From Bog-473 sp963728845 (GTDB taxonomy: Bacteria; Actinomycetota; Acidimicrobiia; Acidimicrobiales; RAAP-2), in the NCBI GenBank assembly GCA_963728845.1, contig CAVSLS010000046.1:1-64000 (forward strand): DNA of 64,000 bases, in the 5' to 3' direction. Every line of letters begins with the position of its first letter. Positions within the stretch are counted from its first letter, which is position 1. A program made the position numbers and the translations under genes. Under the pieces are notes generated by a model. It saw nothing but the letters and a program-made list of their open reading frames with translations. It did no database searches and had not been told where the DNA came from. Of the stretch, positions 1-8,867 are shown piece by piece.

Positions 1-1
1 C

Positions 2-290
2 CTCATGCCGGACTGCAGTCCCGCGGCGGTCCTCGTCACCGCCGAGAGGATTTGCCGAACGGTCCTCGACGCGGGCATCGCCCACGGTGCCCGCCCCTCG
101 GAGCCGCCGTTCGTCACGCTGAGCGGCGGCGTGTCGTGTTGGACGCCGGGTTCTCCGTTGTCGGCCCGCGAGGTCATCGAGCAGGCCGACGAGGCGCTCT
201 TCCAGGCCAAGGCCGCGGGCCGCAACCGGATAGAGACGGCCCCGTCTCTCCGGGGGCAGCTCCAGGCGGCCGGCCGCAGTCGGCTGACCC
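2..290 (+). CDS. GGDEF-domain protein (diguanylate cyclase type), C-terminal part
   Basis: The window opens inside this gene. The visible part carries the end of a GGDEF fold: a beta strand VTLSGGVSCW, then ADEALFQAKAAGRNRIE, the usual last helix and closing segment in which the ADxALYxAKxxGRNR motif is conserved. The GG(D/E)EF active-site motif lies upstream of the window, so catalytic competence cannot be judged. The homologous part stops near base 235. No in-frame stop follows until base 880, deep inside the opposing TetR gene; a one-base shift would end it near 287. The end given here is therefore an estimate. Confidence 0.7.
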
Positions 291-309
291 GGCGTCGCGC
301 CGACCAGCC

Positions 310-931
310 CTACGGAGTGGTCGCCCTTCGTCAGGGCGGAGCGGAGGGACCGGAACCCGACCGACGTCTGTTGGACGAATTCGTCGTCGCGCGCGGCGGT
401 GCCCTGTTCGAGCCAGATGAGCGTGGCCTCGACCAGCCAACCGAAGAGCACTTGGGAGCGCCAGGCGTCGAGCAGCTCGTCGCCCGTGTCGAGAGCACTC
501 AGCTGGCGCACCACCGTGGCCGACACCGACCGCAGCTCGGCGGCGTACGCCGCGAACTGCGGCTCGTGCGCCGCATGGCGCCACAGGAGCGTGAACGCGG
601 CCGGATCGTCCCGTGCCACCGTGAGGAGGGTCCGGGGACCCAGACCGCTCCGGGTCGGCAGCGCAAGCTCGCTCCGGAGCTCTTGGCCGAGGTGGTCGAA
701 CACGTGCTGGAGGATCTCGCGGTAGAGCTCTTCCTTGGACCCGAAGTGCCGGTACACGATGAGCTTCGTGACCCCACAGGCGGCCGCCACGTCCTCCATG
801 GAGGTGTCGCCGAAACCCGTCGAAGCAAATGCCTCTGCCGCTCCGTGGAGGATGGCGGCGCGTCGCTCGGCGCGTGGTAGGAGCTTGCTCTCGATCTGTA
901 TACGAGTCAGTATATACCCAACAGTTAACAC
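310..931 (-). CDS. TetR/AcrR family transcriptional regulator
   Basis: The N-terminal helix-turn-helix is clear: RAAILHGAAEAFASTGFGDT, then SMEDVAAACGVTKLIVYRHF and GSKEELYREILQ, followed by an alpha-helical ligand-binding region of ordinary length, about 200 residues in all. The only in-frame start is a GTG at 931, since no ATG occurs upstream of the HTH. The frame has no stop before the window edge; a single-base shift would end it at 310 or 331, so the C-terminus is uncertain. It is divergent from the diiron/LLM pair, and a palindrome lies within its first codons, suggesting autoregulation and control of that pair. Ligand unknown. Confidence 0.75.
899..914. promoter_or_regulatory. Candidate TetR operator, TATAC-N6-GTATA
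   Basis: A perfect 5-bp inverted repeat, TATAC GAGTCA GTATA, lies 38 bases upstream of the diiron gene start and inside the first codons of the divergent TetR gene. Its 16-bp length suits a TetR dimer. The assignment to the adjacent regulator is inference from position. A good Shine-Dalgarno stretch (GGGGAGG) follows at 938-944 for the downstream gene. Confidence 0.5.
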
Positions 932-952
932 CTTGATGGGGAGGGATGTGCC

Positions 953-1987
953 ATGAGCACCGCACAGGTGCAGTTCACGGCGGAGGAGCTCCTGGCCGAC
1001 GTTCCCGTCGCCGAGCCCCTCATCGCGGGGGGAGTGCGCTGTCACGGCGGCTTCGACGGCGACGGCCGCTACGTCTCACCCCGGACGAGGTTCCGCCTCC
1101 CGGCCATCAGCGCCTGGGGGGAGCAGAACTGCGAGACGTTCTCCACCGACCTGATCGACGTGCCGCTCGAATGGTGGGAGCGCTCGTTCCCCAGCGCCGA
1201 GCAGGCGCGCTTCCTCATCCGAGCGGGCGTCCCCGAGCCACTGATGGCGACGCTGACCCGTATCGGCACCGTGGAGGGATACGGGGCGAACATCCGCCTC
1301 TTGCACCCCACGGACCTGCAGCAGCACTTCGTCGAGGATGTCAGCGGGACGGCGATCGACCATCTCGGGGGTGGACTGTTCGAGGCGCACGGCCGCGACG
1401 AGGCCGGCTGGGAAGAGGAAGCCGGGCACAAGGAGATGTGGTTCGCCGCCCGCGACATCGCGTTCGAGCGATCGTGCGAGGAGCTCGACATCGACGCGAT
1501 GCTCGTCCGGATGGGATTCGGATCGGGTCGCCCCGGAGCCGACGCCGTCCGGATGCTGCCCGACGACATCCCGCACGGGCTCGAGATGATGGTGTCGTTG
1601 ATGGTCCGGGTCCTCTTCATCGAGATCTCCGCCTTCCACACGTTCGCCTGGGCCGAGGAATGGATGTCCGACACCGAGCTGGTGGCCGGCGACGGCGAGG
1701 CCGGCCGGCTCGTCTCCTACATCCGGGCCGACGAGTCGCCGCACGTCGGCTATCTGCGTACCGCGCTCTCGGAGATGCGCGATCGAACCTGGGTCGGTCT
1801 GGGCGGGCGCCGGCATGCGGGCTCGGACATGGTCGGGCGGATCTGGGATCCGCTGCTCGCCCACAGTCTCGGCCCTGGTCGCGAGGAGGGCCGGCGGGCC
1901 ACTCTGGGCGAGGTCGAGTTCTGGTGCGCGCGCCACGAGAAGGGCGCGGACATCCTGGCCGAGTTCCTCGCCATGGGTGCCGCATGA
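953..1987 (+). CDS. Ferritin-like diiron-type protein of unknown function
   Basis: A 344-residue soluble protein that I do not recognise as a named family. It shows a spaced carboxylate/histidine pattern typical of diiron helical bundles: EEAGH (E156-x-x-H159), E224 with H229 in IEISAFH, and DESPH (E261-x-x-H264). The segments between are helical and rich in Trp and Met. This is compatible with a diiron oxygenase or oxidase, but no family assignment is claimed. ATG at 953 has a strong ribosome binding site. Its stop overlaps the start of the LLM monooxygenase gene (ATGA), so the two are translationally coupled and probably act in one pathway, likely under the divergent TetR. Confidence 0.6.
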   Translation: MSTAQVQFTAEELLADVPVAEPLIAGGVRCHGGFDGDGRYVSPRTRFRLPAISAWGEQNCETFSTDLIDVPLEWWERSFPSAEQARFLIRAGVPEPLMATLTRIGTVEGYGANIRLLHPTDLQQHFVEDVSGTAIDHLGGGLFEAHGRDEAGWEEEAGHKEMWFAARDIAFERSCEELDIDAMLVRMGFGSGRPGADAVRMLPDDIPHGLEMMVSLMVRVLFIEISAFHTFAWAEEWMSDTELVAGDGEAGRLVSYIRADESPHVGYLRTALSEMRDRTWVGLGGRRHAGSDMVGRIWDPLLAHSLGPGREEGRRATLGEVEFWCARHEKGADILAEFLAMGAA

Positions 1988-3348
1988 AGTTCGGGATCTT
2001 CTACGAGCACCAGCTCCCGCGGCCGTGGCAGGAAGACGGGGAATACCGTCTGATGCAGGATGCCCTGGAGCAGGTCGAGCTGGCCGACCGGCTCGGCTTC
2101 GACGTCGTGTGGGAGGTCGAGCACCACTTCCTGGAGGAGTACAGCCATTCCTCTGCCCCCGAGGTGTTCCTCGGCGCGTGCAGCCAACGGACCAAGGACA
2201 TCCGGCTCGGTCACGGCATCATTCAGACCGCGCCCGGTTACAACCATCCCGCCCGCACGGCGGAGCGCGTCGCCACCCTCGACCTCATTTCGGGCGGGCG
2301 GGTCGAGTTCGGCTCCGGGGAGTCCGGATCCGAGGCGGAGCTCGGCGGCTTCCTGGTCGACCCGGCGACCAAACGGGAGGCCTGGCTCGAGGGACTCGAG
2401 GTCGCCCTCCGCTGCATGACCGAGACACCGTTCTCCGGGGTCGACGGGCGCTTCGTGCAGATGCCACCGCGCAACGTCGTCCCCAAGCCGATGCAACGGC
2501 CGCACCCCCCGCTCTGGGTGGCGTGCTCGCGGCGCGACACCATCCTGCTCGCGGCCGAGAAGGGCATCGGCGCGCTCACGTTCGCCTTCATCGATCCCGA
2601 AGAGGCGACCAAGTGGGTGTCGGACTACGAGCAGACCCTGGCCGAGCGCTGCGTGCCCGTCGGCCTCGCCGTCAATCCCAACATCGCGTGCGTCACGCAG
2701 ATGATGTGCCATCCCGACGAGAAGGTGGCACTCGACCGGGGTCTCGAGGGCGGCAACTTCTTCGGCTACTCGCTCGGGCACTACTACGTCTTCGGCGAGC
2801 ACCGCCCCGGTTCGACCGACGTCTGGACCGAGTACCTCGAGCGCCGCGGCGATCAGGGCTATTCGCCCGAGATCGAGACGGCGCTGCGCCAGGAACGGCT
2901 CGGGGCCAAGCTGGCGGCCGGCGACCGGAAGGGGCTCCGCGGCGCAACGGGGACCCCGGCGCAGGTGCGGGCGTACCTCGAACGGTTCGAAGAAGCGGGT
3001 GTCGACCAGGTCATCTTCGTCCTCCAGGCGGGCCGGAACCGCCACGAGCACATCTGCGAGTCGCTCGAGCTGTTCGGCCGGTCCGTCCTCCCGGCCTTCA
3101 AGGAGCGAGACGAGGCGCAGGTCCGCGCGAAGTCCGCCCGGCTGGCGCCCGCACTCGACGCCGCCATGGAGCGGCGGGCGCACGAGCCGGCGCCGCCGGC
3201 GCTGCCGCCGGGTTACTCGTTCCCGGCCATGCCCCGGCGCTGGGCCGACGAGACCGGAAGTGAGGAGATGCGGGCCTGGCTGGAGAACTTCGCCCAGGCG
3301 CGGGCCAAGGGCATCCGCGACGAGGGGCTCGGGATCCTCGGGGGCTAG
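1984..3348 (+). CDS. LLM-class flavin-dependent (luciferase-like) monooxygenase
   Basis: Begins MKFGIFYEHQLPRPW and follows the bacterial luciferase-like TIM barrel: LADRLGFDVVWEVEHHFLEE, the LGHGIIQTAPGYNHPARTAE segment, then SGGRVEFGSGESGSEAE, a hallmark of the family. At 454 residues it is longer than most members because of a charged C-terminal extension after about residue 385. Such enzymes use FMNH2 or F420H2; which one is used here cannot be seen. The start overlaps the stop of the diiron-type gene by four bases. Substrate unknown. Confidence 0.85.
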   Translation: MKFGIFYEHQLPRPWQEDGEYRLMQDALEQVELADRLGFDVVWEVEHHFLEEYSHSSAPEVFLGACSQRTKDIRLGHGIIQTAPGYNHPARTAERVATLDLISGGRVEFGSGESGSEAELGGFLVDPATKREAWLEGLEVALRCMTETPFSGVDGRFVQMPPRNVVPKPMQRPHPPLWVACSRRDTILLAAEKGIGALTFAFIDPEEATKWVSDYEQTLAERCVPVGLAVNPNIACVTQMMCHPDEKVALDRGLEGGNFFGYSLGHYYVFGEHRPGSTDVWTEYLERRGDQGYSPEIETALRQERLGAKLAAGDRKGLRGATGTPAQVRAYLERFEEAGVDQVIFVLQAGRNRHEHICESLELFGRSVLPAFKERDEAQVRAKSARLAPALDAAMERRAHEPAPPALPPGYSFPAMPRRWADETGSEEMRAWLENFAQARAKGIRDEGLGILGG

Positions 3349-3441
3349 CCGCCGCGCCCGTGCCGCCGCGGCCCGGCCCGGCGGTGCCCGGCGAACCATG
3401 ATGGGGAGCATGAGCGCTCGCACCGACGTCGGACCACTGCG

Positions 3442-4338
3442 ATGATCACCCCGCACGCGGAGCGTTGGCGGGTGCTGGTGACCGGAGCGACGGGCAGGGT
3501 CGGCTTCCCCGTCGCCCGACGGCTCGCCGAACAGCACGACGTCTTCGGTCTGGCGCGTTGCCGGGGTGAGGGCGACCGCCAGCGGTTGGTCGATGCCGGG
3601 ATCAGGCCGGTCGTCGGTGACGTCGCCGCGCTGGACCTGGGCGACCTGCCCGGAGGGCTGACCCACGTCTTCCACGCGGCCGCCCGCTTCGGACGGGAGG
3701 CGGACCCGAATTGGATGCAGATCTTCGGGACGAACGCCCAGGCGTCCGGCCGGCTCGTCGCCGCCTGCCCCGGTGCCGCGTTCGTGTACTGCTCGAGCGG
3801 CTCGGCGTACGCCTATCAGGGCCGGCGTCCGCTCACGGAAGGTGATCCGCCGGGCGTGCACCTCGGCATGTACAGCCTCTCGAAGATCGCGGGGGAGGAG
3901 GTGGTGAAGTTCGCAGCCGGTCAGTGCGGCAGTCCGCTGACCATCATCCGGATCTTCTCGACGTACGGTCCCGAGGGTGGTGCGCCGGTGACCCGCCTGC
4001 GACAGATCCTCGCGGGGGAGGAGGTGGTGCTCCACCCTGACAGTCCGAACAACTACAACCCGATCTTCGAAGACGACTACGTGCGCCTCGCGATCCGTGC
4101 GCTCGAGGTGGCGGCGCCGGATCCCGTCGTCGTCAACTTCGCCGGGAGCGAGACCGTGAGCGCCGAGGACTACTGCGCGTACCTGGGCGAGCTGGTGCAC
4201 AAACCCGTGCGGATCCGCTACGACCCGGACGCCCCGTGGCCTCTCTGGCCCGACGTGACCCGGATGCACGCCGTCCTCGGCCGGACCGAAGTGCCCTGGC
4301 GAGAGGGGATGCGGCGCATCGCCGAGGCCGTCGGCTGA
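3442..4338 (+). CDS. NAD-dependent epimerase/dehydratase (extended SDR)
   Basis: An N-terminal Rossmann motif, VLVTGATGRVGFPVARRL, lies near residues 11-28. The active-site region has SSGSAYAY and, further on, YSLSKIAGEE, giving the YxxxK pair of extended SDRs. FHAAARFG replaces the usual NAA strand. At 298 residues it is typical for the family. The start is taken at ATG 3442, which lacks a clear ribosome binding site; GTG 3471 is possible but would remove the first beta strand. It stands alone between the LLM gene and the metal-sensor operon. Substrate probably a sugar nucleotide or another cyclic compound; not determinable. Confidence 0.8.
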   Translation: MITPHAERWRVLVTGATGRVGFPVARRLAEQHDVFGLARCRGEGDRQRLVDAGIRPVVGDVAALDLGDLPGGLTHVFHAAARFGREADPNWMQIFGTNAQASGRLVAACPGAAFVYCSSGSAYAYQGRRPLTEGDPPGVHLGMYSLSKIAGEEVVKFAAGQCGSPLTIIRIFSTYGPEGGAPVTRLRQILAGEEVVLHPDSPNNYNPIFEDDYVRLAIRALEVAAPDPVVVNFAGSETVSAEDYCAYLGELVHKPVRIRYDPDAPWPLWPDVTRMHAVLGRTEVPWREGMRRIAEAVG

Positions 4339-4380
4339 TCGCGGGCGTCTCCGACCGGCCGTCGCCGGCCCAGCGCCCGA

Positions 4381-4395
4381 TACCCTATAGGGGTA
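4381..4395. promoter_or_regulatory. CsoR-type operator
   Basis: TACCCTATAGGGGTA is an almost perfect palindrome of the TACCCC-TATA-GGGGTA type bound by copper-sensing CsoR proteins of actinobacteria. It lies 27 bases upstream of the csoR-like start codon, where it would overlap the -10 region and allow metal-relieved autorepression. The match to known CsoR boxes is from established knowledge; binding by this protein is inference. Confidence 0.75.
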
Positions 4396-4422
4396 CCAGG
4401 TACAGTGAATGGGAGGACGCAC

Positions 4423-4708
4423 ATGCGCCCCGGCTACATCGACAACAAAGAGGCGGTCCAGAAGCGACTGCGCAAGGTAGAAGGCCAGGTCAGGGGCCTG
4501 CAGCGCATGGTCGACGACGATCGGTACTGCATCGAGATCCTGGAGCAGGTCTCCGCCGCCACGAAGGCGCTCCAGGCCGTGGCGCTCGAGCTGCTCCATG
4601 ACCATCTGGCCCACTGCGTGTCCGACGCCGTGCGCCAGGGCAGGGGACGAGGCCACCGAGAAGCTGGACGAGGCCTCCGCGGCCATCGGCCGGCTCGTGC
4701 GCTCCTGA
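4423..4708 (+). CDS. csoR: CsoR/RcnR-family metal-sensing repressor (frameshifted near 4635)
   Basis: The sequence KEAVQKRLRKVEGQVRGLQR is the classic first helix of the CsoR/RcnR (DUF156) family. The Cys-His-Cys metal ligands of copper sensors are present: RYCIEIL, then LLHDHLAHCV. The family's C-terminal helix, EATEKLDEASAAIGRLVRS, is found one frame over after about base 4635 and ends at TGA 4706-4708, so one indel is needed for a normal protein of about 94 residues. The start at 4423 follows GGGAGG. A CsoR box precedes it and a permease gene starts six bases after its stop. Copper is the likely effector from the ligand set. Confidence 0.85.
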
Positions 4709-4713
4709 TCCAG

Positions 4714-6035
4714 ATGTTGGCGACCGCCACCGTCGTGGTGGACATCGGGCGCTCGCTGCGGGAGGGCTTCTTCATGTTCTGGGAGACGCTCTGGCCCCTC
4801 GTGCTCGGGTTCGGTCTCGCCGGAGCCGTCCAGTCGTTCGTGAGCCGTGACGCCATGCGGCGCAGGCTCGGCGATCACCGTGCGCCGGCCGTCGTGCGGG
4901 CCTCGGGGTACGGCATGGTCTCGTCCTCGTGCTCCTACGCCGCCTCGGCCATGGCGAAGTCGCTGTTCGTGAAGGGGGCGGACTACATCGCCGCCATGGT
5001 CTTCATGTTCGCGTCGACCAACCTGGTGATTGAGCTCGGGATCGTGCTCATCGTGCTCATGGGCTGGCAATTCGCCGTCAGCGAGTTCGTCGGGGGCATC
5101 ATCATGATCGCCCTCCTGGCCTCGCTGGGTGCCCTGTGGCTGCGCGGCCGCCTCGTGGTGCAGGCGCGGGAACGACTGCAGGCGGCGGATCCGGGCACGA
5201 TCACGGACAGGGGGAGATCCCGACCGCGACCGTCGGAGGACCGGCCCTGGTCCATCCGGTTGCGATCGATGGCCGGCTGGGCCGACAGCGCGACCTACAC
5301 CATGTCCGATCTGACCATGGTGCGGCGTGAACTGGTCATCGGCTACACGGTGGCCGGGTTCTTGGCGGTGCTGGTGCCGACATCGGTGTGGCAGGCCGTC
5401 TTCGTCACCGGGCACGGGTTCTGGACGAGTGTCGAGAACGCGGTGGTCGGCCCGTTCATCGCGATCATCAGCTTCGTCTGCTCCATCGGCAACGTGCCGC
5501 TGGCGGCGTCGTTGTGGAAGGGGGGGATCTCGTTCGGCGGCGTCATCGCCTTCATCTTCGCCGACCTGATCGCGTTCCCGCTCCTCATGATCTACCGGCG
5601 CTACTACGGCACACGGCTGATGGTCCGCATGTTGGTGGTGTTCTGGGCACTCATGTCAACCGCAGGCCTGATCACCGAAGTGATCTTCCGCGCCGCCGGC
5701 CTGGTCCCGACCGTACGGCCCACGACCGTGGCCCCCGCGCACTTCTCGTGGAACTACACCACGTACCTCAATCTGCTCTTCCTCGGAGTGTTCGGCGTCC
5801 TCTACTGGATCTACCGGAACCGCGACCGGTTCGGCGGCGGAGACCGATACGCGCGGGACCCCGTGTGCGGCATGCAAGTGGAGATCGCGCACGCACCGGC
5901 CTCGCTGGAGCGGGCCGGGGACGGCTCTATTTCTGCTCCGACCGCTGCGCCGAGCGCTACGGACACGACGCGGGCGACCGCAGTGACCCGACGACACAGG
6001 GAGGCAAGATCAGTGAACAAACAACTCATCATTGA
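4714..6035 (+). CDS. Permease (YraQ/DUF318-like) with C-terminal YHS metal-binding domain (frameshift near 5920)
   Basis: A polytopic membrane protein of about 440 residues. The first block (MLATATVVVDIGRSLREGFF, then GYGMVSSSCSYAASAMAKSL) and the second (IISFVCSIGNVPLAASLWKG) form the two inverted halves of the DUF318/YraQ permease family, several of whose members export metals or metalloids. After the last helix comes a YHS domain: RDPVCGMQVEIAHAPASLER, then LYFCSDRCAERY in another frame, so one indel near 5920 is needed; it ends at 6035. Downstream of a CsoR-type repressor and its operator, it is probably a copper or related cation efflux protein, with the cytosolic YHS cysteines binding metal. 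Substrate is inferred. Confidence 0.75.
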
Positions 6036-6295
6036 GCAACTCGACACGATGGTGGCGTCAGGCCGCATGATGCAGGAGGAGGCCGTCCGCCTGCGCGCCT
6101 GCGAGGGGACAGACGAGTTCGACGTCGTTCTCGCGGGCGTCCGGGCCCGGCACGCCCAGGTCCATACCGACGCTGCGGTGGCGGGCGGCACGATGAGTCA
6201 GGAACAGGCGGAGGGATACTTGGAACGTGTGCGAAACGGCGAGCATGCGCGCGAGTTGCGCGCCGCACATCAAGGGGAAGGATGCGTCGCACTGA
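6013..6295 (+). CDS. Small SHOCT-like protein
   Basis: GTG at 6013 opens MNKQLIIEQLDTMVASGRMM, two amphipathic segments (DTMVASGRMMQEEAVRLRA and VAGGTMSQEQAEGYLERVRN) that resemble paired SHOCT-type short helices. It overlaps the end of the permease gene and is probably in its operon. The frame stays open far into the next gene; a one-base shift would stop at 6293-6295, which is used as the end. Function unknown; the similarity is weak and by eye. Confidence 0.4.
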
Positions 6296-6410
6296 CCCAC
6301 CTGACCAGGTCCACCACCCGCCGTGGTGCCGACTCGGCCGAAATGCGACGTCGGGCGTCGTTTCCCTTCCGCAGCGGCGCCGGTGACCGGGTCGCTACAG
6401 TCCCGTCCCT

Positions 6411-7980
6411 ATGTCCGACTATGACGCGATCGTCATCGGCGCAGGTCACAACGGTCTCACCGCCGCCGCGGTCATGGCGCGAGGCGGCATGCGAGTCCTC
6501 TGCCTGGAGAAGAACCACTTCATCGGTGGGATGGCCTCGACGACCGAGCTGATCCGTGGCTACCGCTTCGAGCTGGCCGGCTCCATCCAATTCCCGGTTC
6601 CGAACGAGATCTACGAGGACCTGGACCTCGCGTCCTGCCCGATCTACGAGCCGGAGGTCCAGTCGGCGAGCATCGGCGACCGTGGCCAACCGCCCCTCTA
6701 CCTCTACTCGGATCCGGAGCGCCTGCTCGATCATCTCGGTGAGACCCTGGGCATCGAGGCGGTGCTGGGCATGGCCGAGGTGGCGGCATGGGCCGAAGCG
6801 CCCGCACGGGCCATCGGCCGCTTCGACGTGCGCAAACCCCCGCGGACACTGGACGAGATGTGGGACTCGGCAACGAACGAGGCGGAGCGCCAGGCGATCC
6901 GCACCGCCATGTTCGGGAGCGTCATGGACGTCGTCGATCGCCACCTGCCCGACAAGGCCAAGCACGCACCGGTGCGCAGCATGCTGAGTTTCCTGGCGGT
7001 CAATTCGACCTTTCGGGGTCCCGCTTCACCGGGCAGCGCACTCTGTCTCGCCTTCGCATTGGCGTCGCCGGGGAACGCGACGATGTCGAAGGTGCGCGGC
7101 GGGCTCGGCACCATCGCCGACCACCTGTGCCGCCTGTTCGAGCAGCACGGCGGCGAACTGCGCCGCCACGCCAAGGTGGCGCGCATCGTGGTCGATGGCG
7201 GAGCCGTCAAGGGCGTCGACCTCGGTGGGCGGCGAGGTCGCGACCGCTCCGATCGTCGTCTCCAACCTCGACCCCACGGCGACGTTCACCCAACTGATGG
7301 ATGCCGACGCCCTCCCCGAGGCCTTTGCCCGGCGGGTCGCCGCCATCGACCACAGAGCGGCCTATTTCCAGGCGCATTTCGCATTGCGCGGGCTGCCCGA
7401 ATACCGCGAGCCCTACGAGGCCCTCAACGGTTCGGTCTTCGGCCGCAACGTGACCTTCTTCGGCACGGCCGAGCAGATGCAGCAGGACTTCGAAGGGTGC
7501 GTCCGCGGCCGGGTACCGGAGGCCCCGAGCTTCAATCTGCAGATCCCCTCGCTCGATGACCCGAGCCTGGCCCCCGAGGGCATGCACGCCGCGAGCAGCT
7601 TCGCCTTCTACCTGCCGATCGGTGCCGATCGCGCGTCCCAGGGCAGGCTGCGCGACGAGATGGCACAACGGATCGTGGCCAAGATCTCCTCGGTGGCTCC
7701 GAATTTCCCCGACCTGATCGAACGGCAGCTGAACTACCCGGCCTACACCTACGAGCTGATGTTCGGTTGCACCGGAGGGGACTTCTGCCATGGCCTCTTG
7801 CAGCCGGAGTTCATGGGTCCCTTCCGTCCCGGCCCCAGGGGATGGCCCGACAACCCGGTCCCGGTCGAGGGTTTGTACCTGTGCGGCGCCGGGTGCCACG
7901 GTGGTCCCGGAGTCACCTTCATCCCCGGGTACAACTGCGGCTATGCCGTGCTGGAAGCCGGGACAAGGGCTCGGTTGTAA
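6411..7980 (+). CDS. Phytoene desaturase-type FAD-dependent oxidoreductase (frameshift near 7230)
   Basis: The N-terminus YDAIVIGAGHNGLTAAAVMA is the FAD-binding Rossmann motif, with the acidic residue at the end of strand 2 in VLCLEKNHFIGGMA. The C-terminus has the family's closing FAD motif, LYLCGAGCHGGPGVTFIPGY, and a last helix NCGYAVLEAG. The two halves lie in different frames joined near 7230. Total length is about 522 residues, as in carotenoid desaturase/isomerase-like (CrtI/RetSat) proteins. No other carotenoid genes are nearby, so the substrate could equally be a different lipid. Its 3' end overlaps the opposing membrane gene by 40 bases. Confidence 0.8.
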
Positions 7981-8408
7981 CGCAGCTGGCGCTCCATGAA
8001 CGCGAGGAACATGGCAATGGAGAAGGCGAGGCTGGTGAAGAGGCTCATGACGAAGAAGATCCACGCCCACCTCAGGCCGCGCCGCCCGCCCTCGACGATG
8101 GTCCACAGGGGCATCAGGACCACGTTGACGATGATGTAGTCCTGGGCAGCCGAGTCAGCGGCCCAGTTGGTGAACAGCATCTTCGTGTAGTCCACGTAGC
8201 TGGCCCGGTGGCCGTAGAGGTTCGTGTAGCGGACGTTGAAGTACCAACCGAGCCCGAGCGAGCACAGCCCGACGACGTAGTAGATCCCCTCGAGCAGCGT
8301 GACCCGCCCAACCGTGCCGTCGCCTGCAAAGAGGCGACGGTTGGCCGCGAACGCGGCGGCAATGGTCGCGATGCCCAGAATTGCCGAGATCACCATTGTC
8401 GTGTACAC
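7941..8408 (-). CDS. Small integral membrane protein, four or so helices
   Basis: A 155-residue protein with hydrophobic segments TMVISAILGIATIAAAFAA, EGIYYVVGLCSLGLGWYF, DYIIVNVVLMPLWTIVEGG and AWIFFVMSLFTSLAFSIAMF. The loop VRYTNLYGHRASYVDYTKML and the DVVLM-like third helix recall DUF2834 proteins, but this is only a suggestion. It is convergent with the oxidoreductase gene and overlaps its end. No functional residues can be named. Confidence 0.6.
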   Translation of the reverse strand: MYTTMVISAILGIATIAAAFAANRRLFAGDGTVGRVTLLEGIYYVVGLCSLGLGWYFNVRYTNLYGHRASYVDYTKMLFTNWAADSAAQDYIIVNVVLMPLWTIVEGGRRGLRWAWIFFVMSLFTSLAFSIAMFLAFMERQLRYNRALVPASSTA

Positions 8409-8460
8409 GGTTCTCCTCGTTTCGTCCGCCGCGGCTGTGCGCCAACGATAAGGTCTGCGG

Positions 8461-8517
8461 CCTTGCCCCGTCCCCGCCCCGCTCCGCCCCGCCCCGCTCC
8501 GCCTGGCCCAGCCCGGA
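8461..8517. repeat. Low-complexity C-rich tract
   Basis: About 57 bases made of CCCCG/CTCCG units between two minus-strand genes. It has no coding signature and may reflect slippage; no function is evident. Confidence 0.5.
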
Positions 8518-8520
8518 CGA

Positions 8521-8865
8521 TCAGAGGAGCTCGAGAAGCCGCTCGGGTGGGCGGGCGATGACCGCCCGGTCTCCGACCACGAAGATCGGCCGCTCCAAGA
8601 GGATCGGATACCGGGTCATCGCCTCGAGCAGCTCATCGTCGGGGCGACTGTCGAGCGCCAGCTCCGCATAGACGGGTTCCCCGGTGCGCATCATCAGGCG
8701 AGGGTCGTCGATGCCCAACAGTGTCATGAGTCGCTCCAGGTCGGCGCGCGTCGGGGGGTCATCGAGGTAGCGGACGACCTCGGCCTCCATGTGGTGCTCG
8801 TCCAACAGCGCCAGCGCCGAGCGGCACTTCGAGCACGACGGGTTGACGAAGATCTTCGCCTGCAC
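8521..8865 (-). CDS. ArsC/Spx-family thioredoxin-fold protein (arsenate reductase-like)
   Basis: A 114-residue protein starting with GTG at 8865: QAKIFVNPSCSKCRSALALL carries the N-terminal CxxC of the ArsC/Spx fold. Conserved features follow: LDDPPTRADLERLMTLLGID, the EP of RTGEPVYAEL, and YPILLERPIFVVGDRAVIAR with the family's RPI(F/V) strand and conserved Arg. Glutaredoxin-linked ArsC enzymes reduce arsenate, but no ars genes are nearby, so a general thiol reductase role is also possible. Confidence 0.8.
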   Translation of the reverse strand: MQAKIFVNPSCSKCRSALALLDEHHMEAEVVRYLDDPPTRADLERLMTLLGIDDPRLMMRTGEPVYAELALDSRPDDELLEAMTRYPILLERPIFVVGDRAVIARPPERLLELL

Positions 8866-8867
8866 GG

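Noticed and set aside
946..3348. One 800-residue plus-strand frame covering both the diiron and LLM genes
   Set aside because: The first half has no family signal and is arginine-rich; only the second half, from 1984, is the real LLM protein. The diiron gene uses another frame.
1750..5415. A 1221-residue minus-strand frame
   Set aside because: Low-complexity composition opposite well supported plus-strand genes; typical of GC-rich shadow frames.
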